DNA of 64,000 nucleotides from contig JAGEMR010000084.1 of assembly GCA_021030915.1 (NCBI GenBank), forward strand, positions 62,001-126,000, given 5' to 3'. The DNA comes from Astrothelium macrocarpum. Its lineage: Eukaryota > Ascomycota > Dothideomycetes > Trypetheliales > Trypetheliaceae. The translations under genes were made by a program, and so were the position numbers. Positions 45,242 to 56,311 of this stretch are shown piece after piece (within the stretch, counting starts at the first letter, position 1; each line of letters opens with the position of its first letter). The notes under the pieces are model-generated. The model did no database searches, had not been told where the DNA came from, and worked only from the letters and a program-made list of their open reading frames with translations.

Positions 45242-46209
45242 ATGGCCGGCCCAGTCTCCCCCCTCTGCCGCCAAAAAGCCAGCTTCATCGCCACCGCGAG
45301 CCCCGAGAAAGCCGGCAACATCTTTGGCGCGTGCATCTTCCTCGTCATAGCCTTCACCTTTGTCATCGAGCTCCTCAACGTCGAGGACCCGGAGTTTGAG
45401 AAGGAGCAAGCCAAGCTCCGCAACCCCACCACTGACACCACCTCCTCCACAGTCCCCTCCACCTCCACCTCTCCCTCCACCACCACCACATCCACCCCCA
45501 CCCCTCCTACACCAACCCCCCGCCCCAAACCAGCCAACATCTGGATCCTCAACAAATTCCTCATCGCCACGCCGCTCCTCGCCCTCTCCGCCCTCTCCTT
45601 CGCGCTCATCGTGCTCGCCAACCAACACTCGTACTACTGCGAGCCGTGGGGAGGCCGCGGCACCTCCGACGCCAACAACTGGAAGTCCGCGGGGCTCGAC
45701 TACCCCAAAGACTGGATTCTGATAGGCCTGCTCCCCGGCGTGCTGCTCGTGTGCGGGCTGTCCATCTGGCTGCGCTGTGTCGTCAACATCGTGCTCGCGC
45801 GCTGGCGGCGCTATGTGCCGCTCAAGCGCTGGCCGCCTGCGCTGCCCATCCTCGCCATCGTGGTGCCGGTCATGTTTGCCGCCGCGTTCGCGTATAAGGG
45901 GTGTGTGTGGTTGTTTCGCGTGTGGATACGGGATGGGGTGGAGGAGGCGGAGGGAGCGGGTGCGGATGGAGAAGAGGCTGGTATGTTTTTTTTTAAATTA
46001 TCTTAAGCAGGTGGTTTGTTTGAGGTGTGGCTGACGCGGTGGCTGTTGGTTTTTTAGGGACGGAAAAGCGGGACGAGACGGAGAATTCGAAGCGAGCGGG
46101 CGAGAAGGGGAGCAAGTCGGGTAAGTCGAGTAAGTCTGGCAGATCGAACCAGTCGTCTTCGTCGTCGAATGCGCCGCTGCCGCCTCCGTATGAGGCTGTC
46201 AAGAACTGA
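45242..46209 (+). CDS. Four-TM fungal membrane protein with a C-terminal PPPY motif
   Basis: Exons 45242-45980 and 46058-46209 (intron with a long T tract) give 296 residues. Four hydrophobic helices are visible: NIFGACIFLVIAFTFVIELL, FLIATPLLALSALSFALIVL, ILIGLLPGVLLVCGLSIWL and PILAIVVPVMFAAAFAYKG. A Thr/Pro-rich loop separates TM1 and TM2. The cytoplasmic tail after the intron is Lys/Ser-rich (KSGKSSKSGRS) and ends PPPYEAVKN. PPxY is the ligand of WW domains in Rsp5/NEDD4 ubiquitin ligases, so the tail could recruit Rsp5 directly or through cargo. The family is otherwise unknown to me. Exon 1 is very GC-rich. Gene structure is well supported by in-phase joining; function is inference. Confidence 0.75.
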
Positions 46210-46603
46210 TTATGCAGCTCGATGCTGCACCAGTGCGATAATTGGAGATGGTTGGGACACGCCGTGCATCGAACTTTGTTTGGTCGTGCATTGTTGGCAA
46301 CCAAAATCAGGACACACTTGGCTCCTTTGCAAGTTGTATTGTTTTGATGTCGTACGAAGAATTTGGCGAGGAAAATTGACACACAGATGAACAAAAAATG
46401 AAATTTGGATTGCTTTTCATACTCTCTTATCAAGACAGGCTCTGGAAATAGTCTAGCGCTAATGAAGATTCAAGTTATGCTGGGATGTACACACGTGATG
46501 CAGAGATCTAAAACCTTCCATTCCCTCACCCAATTTTTCGCCCGGAAAGACTAACTGGGTAGCTCTACCTTGATCGTTCCCTTCTCCCCCGTGCATTAAC
46601 TCT
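46210..46603. other. Convergent 3' ends of the tetraspan and BiP genes
   Basis: About 390 bp with no coding signal; presumed 3' UTRs of both neighbours. Confidence 0.45.
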
Positions 46604-48978
46604 TTACAATTCCCCATGCTCGGGAATGTCATCGTCATTGTCAAAGTCCGGCATTCCTCCCGCGCCACCCGCACCGCCGTACATCTTGCTTGTGATCGGG
46701 TAGGCGACGCTGCTGAGCTTCTCCTTTTGCTCATTAAAGTCCTCGGTTGTAGCCGATTCGGCGTTCTCCGATAGCCAGTCTTGAGCTTCTTTGACAGCCT
46801 CTAGGATCTAAAACAGAAAATTCCAAATCAGCCGCCGCACCAAAGTTTAAGCTTATAAGCGAGGAGCAGGATCGCGGGCCGATGCGCCTCGATGCAGGGG
46901 TCAAAGGAAAATTTTGGCTCAAGGAAAGTTTGGAGAGAGAAAGGACTTACCGTTTCCTTGTCGTCTTCGTCAATCTTGCCGCCCATGCCCTCTTCATCGT
47001 TGACTTGGTTCTTCAAGCTAAAAGCGTAGTTTTCGAGCCCGTTGCGAGCTTCAATCTTCTCACGAGTGGCCTTGTCTTCTTCAGCGTACTTTTCGGCTTC
47101 TTCAACCATACGTTCGATTTCCTCCGCGCTGAGACGACCTTTGTCGTTGGTGATGGTGATGGACTCAGATTTTCCGGTGCCTTTGTCGCCAGCGGAGACC
47201 TTGAGGATACCATTCGCGTCGAGCTCAAATGAGACTTCAATTTGAGGGACACCACGAGGCGCGGGAGGAATACCAGTGAGCTCGAATTTGCCGAGTAAAT
47301 TGTTGTCCTTGGTCATGGAACGTTCACCTTCAAAGACTTGGATCAAGACCACGGGCTGGTTGTCCGCAGCGGTAGAGAAGATCTGACTCTTGCGAGTGGG
47401 GATGGTAGTTCCACGCTTGATCAAGTGTGTCATGACACCGCCAGTGGTTTCAATACCAAGGGTGAGTGGGTTGACATCGAGAAGAACAATTGTACCAGCT
47501 GCATCTTCGCCAGAGAGAACACCACCTTGAACAGCGGCACCATAGGCCACAGCCTCATCGGGGTTAATGTCCTTGCTTGCTTTCTTACCAAAGTAGTCTT
47601 CAAGCATGCTCTGAACCTTGGGGATACGAGTCGAACCACCAACGAGAACGATATCGTCAATGTCCGACTTCTTGAGCTTGGCATCCTTCAGCACCTGCTC
47701 AACTGGTTTGAGAGTCTTCTTGAATAGGTCGTTGTTGAGCTCTTCAAATTTGGCCCGAGTGAGGGTTTCCGAGAAGTCATTGCCGTCGTGGAAAGCCTCA
47801 ATTTCGATCTTGGTGGACATTTGGGAGGATCTGCACTTAAATTAGTTTGAAAGTAAAAAAGAGTTTGAAATCTAGTGTGAGAGGCTCACAGAATACGTTT
47901 AGCGCGTTCGACTTCTCGCTTGAGTTTACCCATAGTCTTGGGGTTCTTGGTGATATCAACATTGTTGTCCTTGTTGTATTTCTTCACAAAGTGATTCATA
48001 ACACGTTGGTCAAAGTCTTCACCACCAAGATGGGTGTCACCAGCGGTTGCAAGAACTTCGAAAGCGCCATTGTCAACAGTCAAGATCGAAACATCAAAAG
48101 TACCACCACCAAGATCGTATACAACAATCTGGCGTTCTGCGTCGGTTTTGTCGAGACCATAGGCAAGAGCGGCGGCGGTAGGTTCATTGACAACTCTCAT
48201 GACATTCAAACCAGCAATTGTTCCAGCATCCTTGGTAGCGGCTCGCTGAGCGTCGTTAAAGTAAGCTGGGACGGTGACGACGGCGTTCTTGACCTTTTCG
48301 CCGAGATAGTTTTCTGCGATTTCCTTCATCTTGGTAAGAACCATTGCGCTAACCTCTTCTGGGGTGAATTGTTTCTCGGATCTTTTGGGAAAATTAGTAA
48401 GGAAAGGTTACCAGCAACGATAGATTATGAACATTATGAACATACCCGGAAACTTCCACGTCGACACGAGGTTGACCATTTTTGTTGACGACCTTGAAGG
48501 GAAAGTGCTTCATGTCACTCTGAACATCCTTGTCGTTGAACTTGCGACCAATCAAGCGTTTAATATCAAAGATTGTCCGATGAGGATTTGATGCGTATTG
48601 ATTTTTAGCTGCGTCTCCAACCAGACGTTCTTCATCGGTGAAGGCGACGTAGGATGGGGTGATACGGTTTCCTTGATCGTTGACGAGGATTTCTACTTTG
48701 CCGCCTTTCATTATACCCACACATGAGTAGGTTGTGCCCAAATCGATACCGATGACTAGCGTAATGTGATCAGTCTCTGCAGATCCGAATTATTCGGTCT
48801 CTGGGCAATCTCAAAGCTTACCTGGTCCAGAAACTTGTTTGTCTTTGAGAGGCTCTTGTTCTTCAGCCCTGGCCGATGTCGCTAAGAGCACCATCGGAGC
48901 GCAGAGAACAAGTAAAAGATAGAGGATTGTAGTCCATTGGAAGGAGCGCGAGGCTCCTTGCCTTGATCTGCGCGCCAT
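46604..48978 (-). CDS. KAR2: ER lumenal Hsp70 chaperone BiP/Kar2
   Basis: Exons 48978-48822, 48755-48446, 48381-47890, 47830-46951 and 46807-46604 join in phase to 680 residues. A signal peptide (TTILYLLLVLCAPMVLLATS) opens the chain. The ATPase domain shows all Hsp70 signatures: IGIDLGTTYSCVG, VVYDLGGGTFDVSIL and IVLVGGSTRIPKVQSML. Substrate-binding and lid parts follow (NPLTLGIETTGGVMTHLI, ITITNDKGRLS, ILEAVKEAQDWL). The C-terminus reads DDDIPEHGEL: the retrieval signal is HGEL instead of the expected HDEL. BiP folds secretory proteins, helps translocation through Sec61 and regulates the unfolded-protein response. Identity is certain. The last intron (46950-46808) is 143 nt, longer than its neighbours. 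Confidence 0.97.
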
Positions 48979-51900
48979 CCTGAGGAGGCTGCTGTGTAGT
49001 TGTAAAAGAGAGTACTAGCTATACCAGACCAGGTCTTTCAAGAAGCTGACTCGATTAAACGGGTAGTTGCAGGACAAACGCTAGAAGAAGTAGAAGCAGA
49101 GTGAAGAAGTCCTTACCCGAGAAAGGGATTATGGTGGGCAGAGGGAGAGAGTTGGTGTGTGTGTGTGAGTGGTGAGAAACTTTTTTTGGTGAGCAATGCT
49201 CAGGATATTTTTATTTTGGTTGTTGCAAGCGTGGCCTCTTCTCCCGAACGGGTACTGTAAGGTGGCCTTTTCGCTGATTGGCTGCCGCACCCATACTAGG
49301 GGCTTTCTCCCCTTGGCCGCTGCTCACTCTGCCACTTTACGGAGTCATAATTTCTTTATCAGGAGCTTGACTTTGTCGGAGACGCCTCATTGTGAATCAC
49401 CTCCTTTTTGCTTTCAGCAGCAGTGAGTCACAGCAGAAGATGCTCTCGTGGCCTTTCTGGATACGCAAGACGACTGGACCAGCCAAGTCTCATTCCATCA
49501 GACCGTGCATAACTTTCCATGGTCTTTGGGCCTTAATTGTGGCAAAGCCATTCAGTTCCATTGTAATGAGTCAAAGGCGATGATTATATGGTGTGATTAT
49601 AGTGGAGCTCACGTGGTTGCTTAGAGCTATTCCAAGGAGGCAAGCGCATAGTGGAAGTCTTAAACTGGCATGCCGCGTGCCAATGCCCTTCCATAAGCAC
49701 ACTCTCTGGATACTGGTGTTTCCACTGACTCAAATGCTCTAATACTTTCCGCCGTCTCCGGAAGCACCGGATCATCTGCCCAATACTAACGCCATACGAT
49801 GCTGCGTTCAGTGCATCAAGATACTTGGCCACGGCTGGCTTGCCCTTCCGCCATTCCTTCCCAGAACTTCCTCAATCCGCCGACCCTAGTACGGCCAGGC
49901 AAAGCTTCTTCTGGTTTTAGCGTTGTTTCTTTTTCCTTCCTGCCCTTTTCGCCTTTAGAGAACCTCCAAACCATGCCCCATACCCCGCATCCGCTCCTTT
50001 GCACTCTGCCTGATTGAATCCTGCCTGCCATTCTGCCAACCCAGACTCTCAAGCCATCTTTTACTCGCTCTCGTTCCACGCTTCTTCTGGCCTCGACAAT
50101 CCCCCATGCTACGCCAGTGCGGATAGCTTCATCACCTTGACCGCCTCTGTTCCTTACGAAGCATTCTTTGGGGAGCACACCCTTGTCGATAAGGGATGCG
50201 GCCGAGGGACGTCTGCTTAGGCAGCGATTCAGTCTGATGGCAACGAGTGCACGTGAGAGGGTGCGAGCAGCAACATGAGTTGTTGTGAGGTAGATGGTCG
50301 ACGTGGGCGGAAGAAGTGAGGACAGGGGTGGGCGGGCGGGGAGTCGCACAGAGAGTTGCTGAGAGGCAAGGCGGATGCGTTGGGCATGTAGAATAGGATC
50401 CGTGGAAAGGACTCGAAGACGGCGAGATGTCTGTGTGACATGTCAGAGCCAGTTGTCAAATATTTGCTGCGTTCAGAAAGGCTAATGCTATTTCTTTGTG
50501 GCCGAGTCATTTAAGTTTAGGTTTATAGGGATAAAGTCGATCGAATAGGAAAGATTGGCGTACAGGACGTTACACTTCATGACTTACCCGCGAAGCAGCC
50601 AATAGATCTGGGATGTCGAGATATTGAAATATGTTTAGTAATAACTCATCGCAGAGGCCGTTCAGTGAGAGGCAAAGTCCCGCGTCTGAGGCAACCATGC
50701 CGTGGATAACAATCGGATCAGCATTGCAGACGTCGCGCGGACGATGAAGGAAGCAGGGCGCGTAAAGTGGCAGCGAACGCGACTACAAGAATCAGGAGGT
50801 TGTTTGTTTAGCAGTTGAGGCTCATGATGTCTGAGTGTGATTCAAGTTCCTGCCCTCATTTCCGCCTGTGCCAGCGACGGACATCGTCATGTGTGGTCCA
50901 AGCGTACGCTCCCGTCCGCTGTCAGGCCCCCTCCCAAACTACTGTATGTACGGCGTATGTATGAAGTACTGAGCTACTATTTCTTCCTGCAGATACGGGG
51001 CACGGTGGGCCTTCCGGTGGTTGAGCAAATGCCATTGAGCACACATCGAATGCCCATCCCAAATTTCCCGTCGAAGCTTCATTCATTCAACCGTGTTTGT
51101 ACATATGTACAACGAGGAGGCCGGCGAGAAGCGCCGCGGCCATCGCCGGCGCAGTTTTGTAGAGTTTCATCCTAGATGCAGTCGGTGCAGCAGGCCATTC
51201 ACATTGCAAAACTTCTAGGCTCCATGCACGCGCCGGTACGTAGCATCCTTCAAAGCCCATTTCATTACACATGTTTCTCGCTTGTGTCGGTACGGGAGAT
51301 GAAGAGGTTGAAAAATGCTGCCCCATCCACTCGTTGCTCCCTATTCTTCAGCTGTCAGAAACAAGGTGGTGATGTTCATCCTCTCCTGATGAACTTTTCA
51401 GATCAGACCAATCGCCATTTTCTTTCAAAACGTGCAGCTACAGCGTGCATGGCGCCATCCATCTGCACCAACCCCCGGCCTTTTTTTCACACCATTGGCT
51501 TGAATCGCTCCGAACACCACTCCCCCATCATCGTCGCCCCCTCGGCGGTCGACCCAGTAATGACATAATTGCCACGATTTCACGAGAGGGGCATCCTCGC
51601 ACGAGCTGCCATGTACCTGATGTCCCCGTTACTCCTTTTAAGAGGTTCATGTCTGGCCTTGAAAGGTGGGCCACAAGTACTTTCACCCTTTTGTCACGTA
51701 AGAGTACCTGCGCACACCGTCAACCGGCATGTCGTTTCCCGCGCCCCCCCCTTTGTGAATTTCACTGGTCACACAAAATTCGGGACGGCCTTGGCATTAG
51801 CTTCCAGCTGAGTGGGTCATGTAGAAGAGCTTGCTTTCCGCCATGCTTGCATCCTATTGTCTACAAGCGATAGCTGGAATCGAATAACGTCGAGGCGGTC

Positions 51901-54221
51901 GCCTATTGGGAAAATGAAAAGGGCGATCGCTATTGTTAAACTAAAGGAGGTACGTACCCAGCTTTTGATTAATCCAGCCGCAAGGCTCCCCTGGATCGTT
52001 TTCGTCACGTACCGCTGCCCCTCCAAGTCCATGTCTATCGGCAAGTACCAGCAGCAGCGGGCATTCACATGACGCCCACGAGCACCGCCAGCACTCGCAC
52101 CCGCATGAAGTAAAATTGAACGTCCCTCTACGAAGCGGCGGCAGAAAATGTCCGATTTTGACGGGTGAAAGTGGTCAGTGAGCGCTGGATCTGGGGCGTA
52201 CATGTTCTGTGCGCTGCAAATCACGAAAGTAGGCATTCGATCGGTTGGAATGGGATGCTTGAGGATACCCGCTGGTAGGGTTATTGGCTGTAAGTGAGCC
52301 GTGCATTTTGTTTACAAAGTCGTGCCATATTCCGGGCTCCGGGGTCCCGAGCAGCTACTTTCTCTGTCAACGGTACAGCAGAGCTAGAGAAGCGAGGGTT
52401 CCTGCTGCCTGCCCGTTCGCGTTTTTCCGACGTCACTCCATGCCGTTTCCCAACCACCTGGTTAAAATGAATACGCTAAGTTACAGTCAAATGCAGCCCT
52501 TAAAACTCGAAGGAGGGTTCAAGAAGACGATTCAATTGGTCTAAATCTACGTTTCTGCGCACTCCAGCTCGGTCGACATTGACGTCCAAGATCGAGAATG
52601 CCTTGCGTGATCATTTGTTTGTTATGTACTGCGCCACGCGGACGGTAACGCTTCCATATCAGACGGTCCAGTGCGTCAACCCAGCTACCTAGTTAGAAAT
52701 AGATGAAAATGCCGTAGCTTCTGCTCAACATGCTCCGTCGTGCTCCGGATATGTGCGGTCTGCTGTAAATGTCTTGAATTTAAAAATAGCCCTTCCCTGT
52801 GCAGTCTGGTGGATGCAGCAGGAAAAAAATCAATGTCTTGGTCAGAATCAGCAATCCGCAACCATTGACACATCGTATGCCGGCAAGATAGCCTCGTTTG
52901 AATTCAACCAAACCGCGTTCGCCACGTCAGAGATCTTCGATGGGGTCTGGTCTCCTTGTGCTTAGCGCCTTTGTCGAAACTCAAAAAAATTTCGGTGCAA
53001 GGATACGCATGGTGGAGTAGCTTCCGCATGCAGCCAACGCCCCCTTCTACCTAGAACATAATGCCTGTCAGCTTGCACAAATGAGTGCTTTTATCACACG
53101 CGGGGTTCGGGAAGGACGACGCCAGCAAGCGGTAGAATGATCAGCTGAGGTCCTTTGAGTCCGGGAGCAGGAAGCCGTGACATGGAATGCCCATGCTCGT
53201 TCCCTATTGTCCTACCGAATATCCTCTCCTGGGGCGTAACACGCAGCAAGAGAAGATAAGGTGACTGGCTGACAGTGTCTGGAACCCAGCCTGTGGCCGC
53301 AGAACTATCCATGCCAAGATAAGCTGAGTCCTTGCGCAGACAGACAAGCGTCATTCGAGCTTCGCGTGGGACTTCCCCTAAGATGAAATGATCGGCCATT
53401 GGCACGGAATCCTGAGCATCAGCTGGGGACCTTGCTCATCGACGTTCCCGTATATGCAATGGGCTGAAAGATGATGGAGGGTGAAGCATTAGCCGGACTG
53501 TTCCACTCAATGAGATGCGGCCCGACGAATTGACGAACCAGAAAAGCGGAAAAAAATGATTGGAAATGAAAAGCAGAGGTACGAAACGGTACACGACTGA
53601 AACGAAATAAAGCAATTGGCTTCGACACGACTGAAGAGCCCGTGCTTCAGGGCTGAGGCAAGTAGGACGGGAGGTCGTGCTAGATCCAATGGAGGTGCGC
53701 TATGAATCTGGGAAATCTCAAAAGACTAGTCAGTTTTCGGGTCGGCACGAGCCCACGCCGGCACGTGATTAACATTTGGACCGAGCGGTAGACACCAAAT
53801 CCGGACGTCAGGTCAATGGATAACCTCATAAACAAGCAGGAATCGCGCCCCAACGCATTCGTATCAGGCCGGCAGACGCACGAAAGTGGAGGTAGGCGTC
53901 GTTCGGAAGGTAACATCATGCGGATTGACGGCCAGGCCGTGGGAAAAGCCCCTGAAGAATGTGAATCTCGTTGCATAGCGGCGGCACCAAAGTGGTCTAA
54001 GGCATCGTTGCAGCGGGGCGTTCATGGATCCCTTAGCTTAACGCGGAAACGATCATATTCTTGTGGCAAACCGGTTGGTTACGCGAGGGTGGAGTTGTGC
54101 CGGCCTGATGTGATGAGAGGGTGACAGAAACGGAGAAGCGATCCGTCGAGGCCCATCATGGCTCGGGTGGAACGGGAAAAGAAGAGTCTTTTTCAAGTAT
54201 AAATAGCTCCAGAAAATCCTC
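48979..54221. other. Long gene-poor stretch downstream and upstream of BiP
   Basis: The first about 500 bp is the BiP promoter and 5' leader: a short GT run near 49155-49170 and an inverted CCAAT (ATTGG at about 49274-49280). The remaining about 4.7 kb has balanced base composition, no transposon hallmarks and only short frames. The longest frame (49816-50349, minus, 177 codons) is Arg-rich and looks like chance. A 27-codon frame encoding a hydrophobic peptide occurs at 51170-51087, minus. Long leaders or non-coding RNAs are possible but not shown by sequence. Confidence 0.5.
54198..54205 (+). promoter_or_regulatory. TATA box upstream of the small Cys-rich protein gene
   Basis: TATAAATA in a T-rich context, 373 bp before the start codon of the Cys-rich protein, implying a leader of roughly 300 nt, possibly with a 5' UTR intron. 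Confidence 0.45.
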
Positions 54222-54570
54222 ATGAAGGTGTTTTGTTCTCCATCCTCCAGCAACTCCTCTCAGCCAGTAAAGCTTGCTTCATATCGAGTCAGTGCCTCTT
54301 CCAGCCTTGGATCCCTTGCTCGCTCTAGAGATTCATCACAATCGTCTCTTTGCCTTTTGGACATAGTCCAAGACTCCTTAATAGTTCCCTTGCCATCACA
54401 TCAGGCTTGTCCGTCGAGTGCTTTCGGCAGGTCTCTTGTCCAATCGGTCGATCCTAATTTCCTAAGTGAGGAGGCTAAAGGTAGGGTAACCTTGAAGAAC
54501 ATCCAAGGCAAAATGCGGCCCAGTACTGACCGGGATAAAACAGAGTCGACAAGAGCCTAATTCTTGAAAC

Positions 54571-54915
54571 ATGTGCTTCTTCGATCAACATCGATTTGTG
54601 TGCGGCGACTGGAAATGGGGCCACTTCCGCCAGCATTGCAACCGCGAATATCGAACGGGTGAAACGTGCGGCATGAAGCTCATCATGACAACCGTGCCCG
54701 TCGGCCAAAAGTGCAAACTATGCGAAAAGATCGACACCAAGATGCGCCGCCGGGCCGCGGAGGTCGACCGTGTTCAGCGTTGGCAGCGTGATGGGGGCAG
54801 GTTCAGAGCGTCTATCGAGAAGTCGGTCGACATCATCAAAGGCCTTGACGCCGAGATCTACGAGCTCGGTTGTGAGCGCAACCGGAGGCTCCAGGGTATT
54901 GGAAGCGCCCACTAG
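54571..54915 (+). CDS. Small conserved Cys/His-rich fungal protein
   Basis: A single exon of 114 residues. The N-terminal 50 residues carry MCFFDQHRFVCGDWKWGHF, then QHCNREYRTGETCGMKL and QKCKLCEK; these cysteines and histidines are spaced as in a small zinc-binding fold. The C-terminal half is a charged helix (ARG/LYS/GLU-rich, RASIEKSVDIIKGLDAEIYE). Similar short proteins with the GDWKWGHF core occur in many filamentous ascomycetes as hypothetical proteins; I know of no assigned function. The conserved-looking core and the upstream TATA box argue for a real gene despite the surrounding gene-poor DNA. Confidence 0.75.
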   Translation: MCFFDQHRFVCGDWKWGHFRQHCNREYRTGETCGMKLIMTTVPVGQKCKLCEKIDTKMRRRAAEVDRVQRWQRDGGRFRASIEKSVDIIKGLDAEIYELGCERNRRLQGIGSAH

Positions 54916-56311
54916 GTTCTTCAGCTATTGATTGCTCTTAGCGTGCTCGGTAGTATCTTTTCGCTCGTTTCATGTCCATGAGGGCGTTGATGAAAGGTAC
55001 TAACTTTTTCAAAGATGGCGAAGGAGAAATTTAGGAGGGATGAAGGATGCTTATGACCTTTCTTTATTCTAGTTCATACCTTCTTTGTAATTACCGAACC
55101 AGCATCGCGTTTTCGTATTCAAATTTCTCATTGGCTTGTCGAGTGACATACTTATGATCGTGAGGGGAATGAATGTTTTGACGGCCAATCCCCGCGGGTC
55201 GCCTATCGAAAATAGAAACGCCCGGCGCGAGTCGTTGCGGTTGGCGCCAACGTCAGCCTAGGACGAATGCACCCCCGTTTTCACCTCCCTCGAATTTCAA
55301 CTCAACGGTGAAGCTGGTTTTGTCTTTTTCATCTTTGCCGGTCCTACCGCCGTTTGGTTTGCTGGCGGTACGCCGTGATGGACTCCGCATTGCTTGACAT
55401 GAGGTGAAGTCTTGGTTTGTTAGCGCCGAATCACCCCTCAGATCCCGTGACCGGCGGAATAACCTGTCTCCGAGCGGAGACCGATTTTGCTCCCCCAGTC
55501 AAATTCCGCCTCTTTCAATGTAATCTTGACCAGCGCATCTCTTGCTGTGTCCCAGAAGTCTGTGTCCGCACCATGTCTGTCTCTTAGAAGTTCGGTGCTG
55601 GCTGCCTGAGGGTTTCGAACGGTATCCTTCTCAGGGCACTCACTGTTTTCCACCGCCAAAAATTGTAACGTCATCTACTATTGGCAAGCCGTCCTTATTG
55701 TTGTTCATATCGATCGAGTCAGGATTATGCTCTATGTTCAAGCTGGTGATTGCTGCGTAGTGGTCAAGATGTAGGCGACCTGAAAAATTCGCAGGCTCGA
55801 GATATGTTCCACATAATACATCAATAGTGTAATGAAGAACGAGCTGGCTCCAAGACAGACGCGGGCATTTGAAGAGCTTAGTATTTGTTACGAGATCATT
55901 GATGGCTTCTGATTTACACGTGTAGGGTTCTGAGTGGGCCCCGCCATCGGTGATCCTTTCCTAGAATAACCACATCTTGCCTAGGAACGGAGATACAGAT
56001 GAAATCTCCATTTTAATATGAATGCAAGCATTGCATATCCTCTAATGATCAATCATCCATGTGAGCCAATACTCAGCAGAGGTAAACGAAGAACCAAACC
56101 CTCATCGCCAAATGAAAAAATTACTGTTCTATTCTTAGCATGAAATGACCAATCAGATGCACAAAACCACAAATTTTGGCAGACTCCTAGACGCAGCTTC
56201 GGGAGGACACACGTGACAACATTGTTCCCTGTATCAGTGACGCTCGCACCAAAGCATGCGAACAGCTTCTTGTAACGTCCAGTTGGGGGCATTGCTTCGG
56301 GAAGAGGACAT
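54916..56311. other. Intergenic region
   Basis: About 1.4 kb between the Cys-rich gene and the stop of the adhesin-like gene. Short frames only (for example 55438-55674 minus); no feature can be supported. Confidence 0.45.

Noticed and set aside
49227..49236. AAGCGTGGCC in the BiP promoter as an unfolded-protein-response element
   Set aside because: It resembles the yeast CAGCGTG core but with a mismatch, and the nearby CCAAT/CCACC spacing does not fit an ERSE exactly; too weak to annotate.
49816..50349. 177-codon minus-strand frame in the gene desert
   Set aside because: Arg/Gly-rich composition without domains, membrane segments or conserved-looking motifs; typical of a chance frame in GC-balanced DNA.
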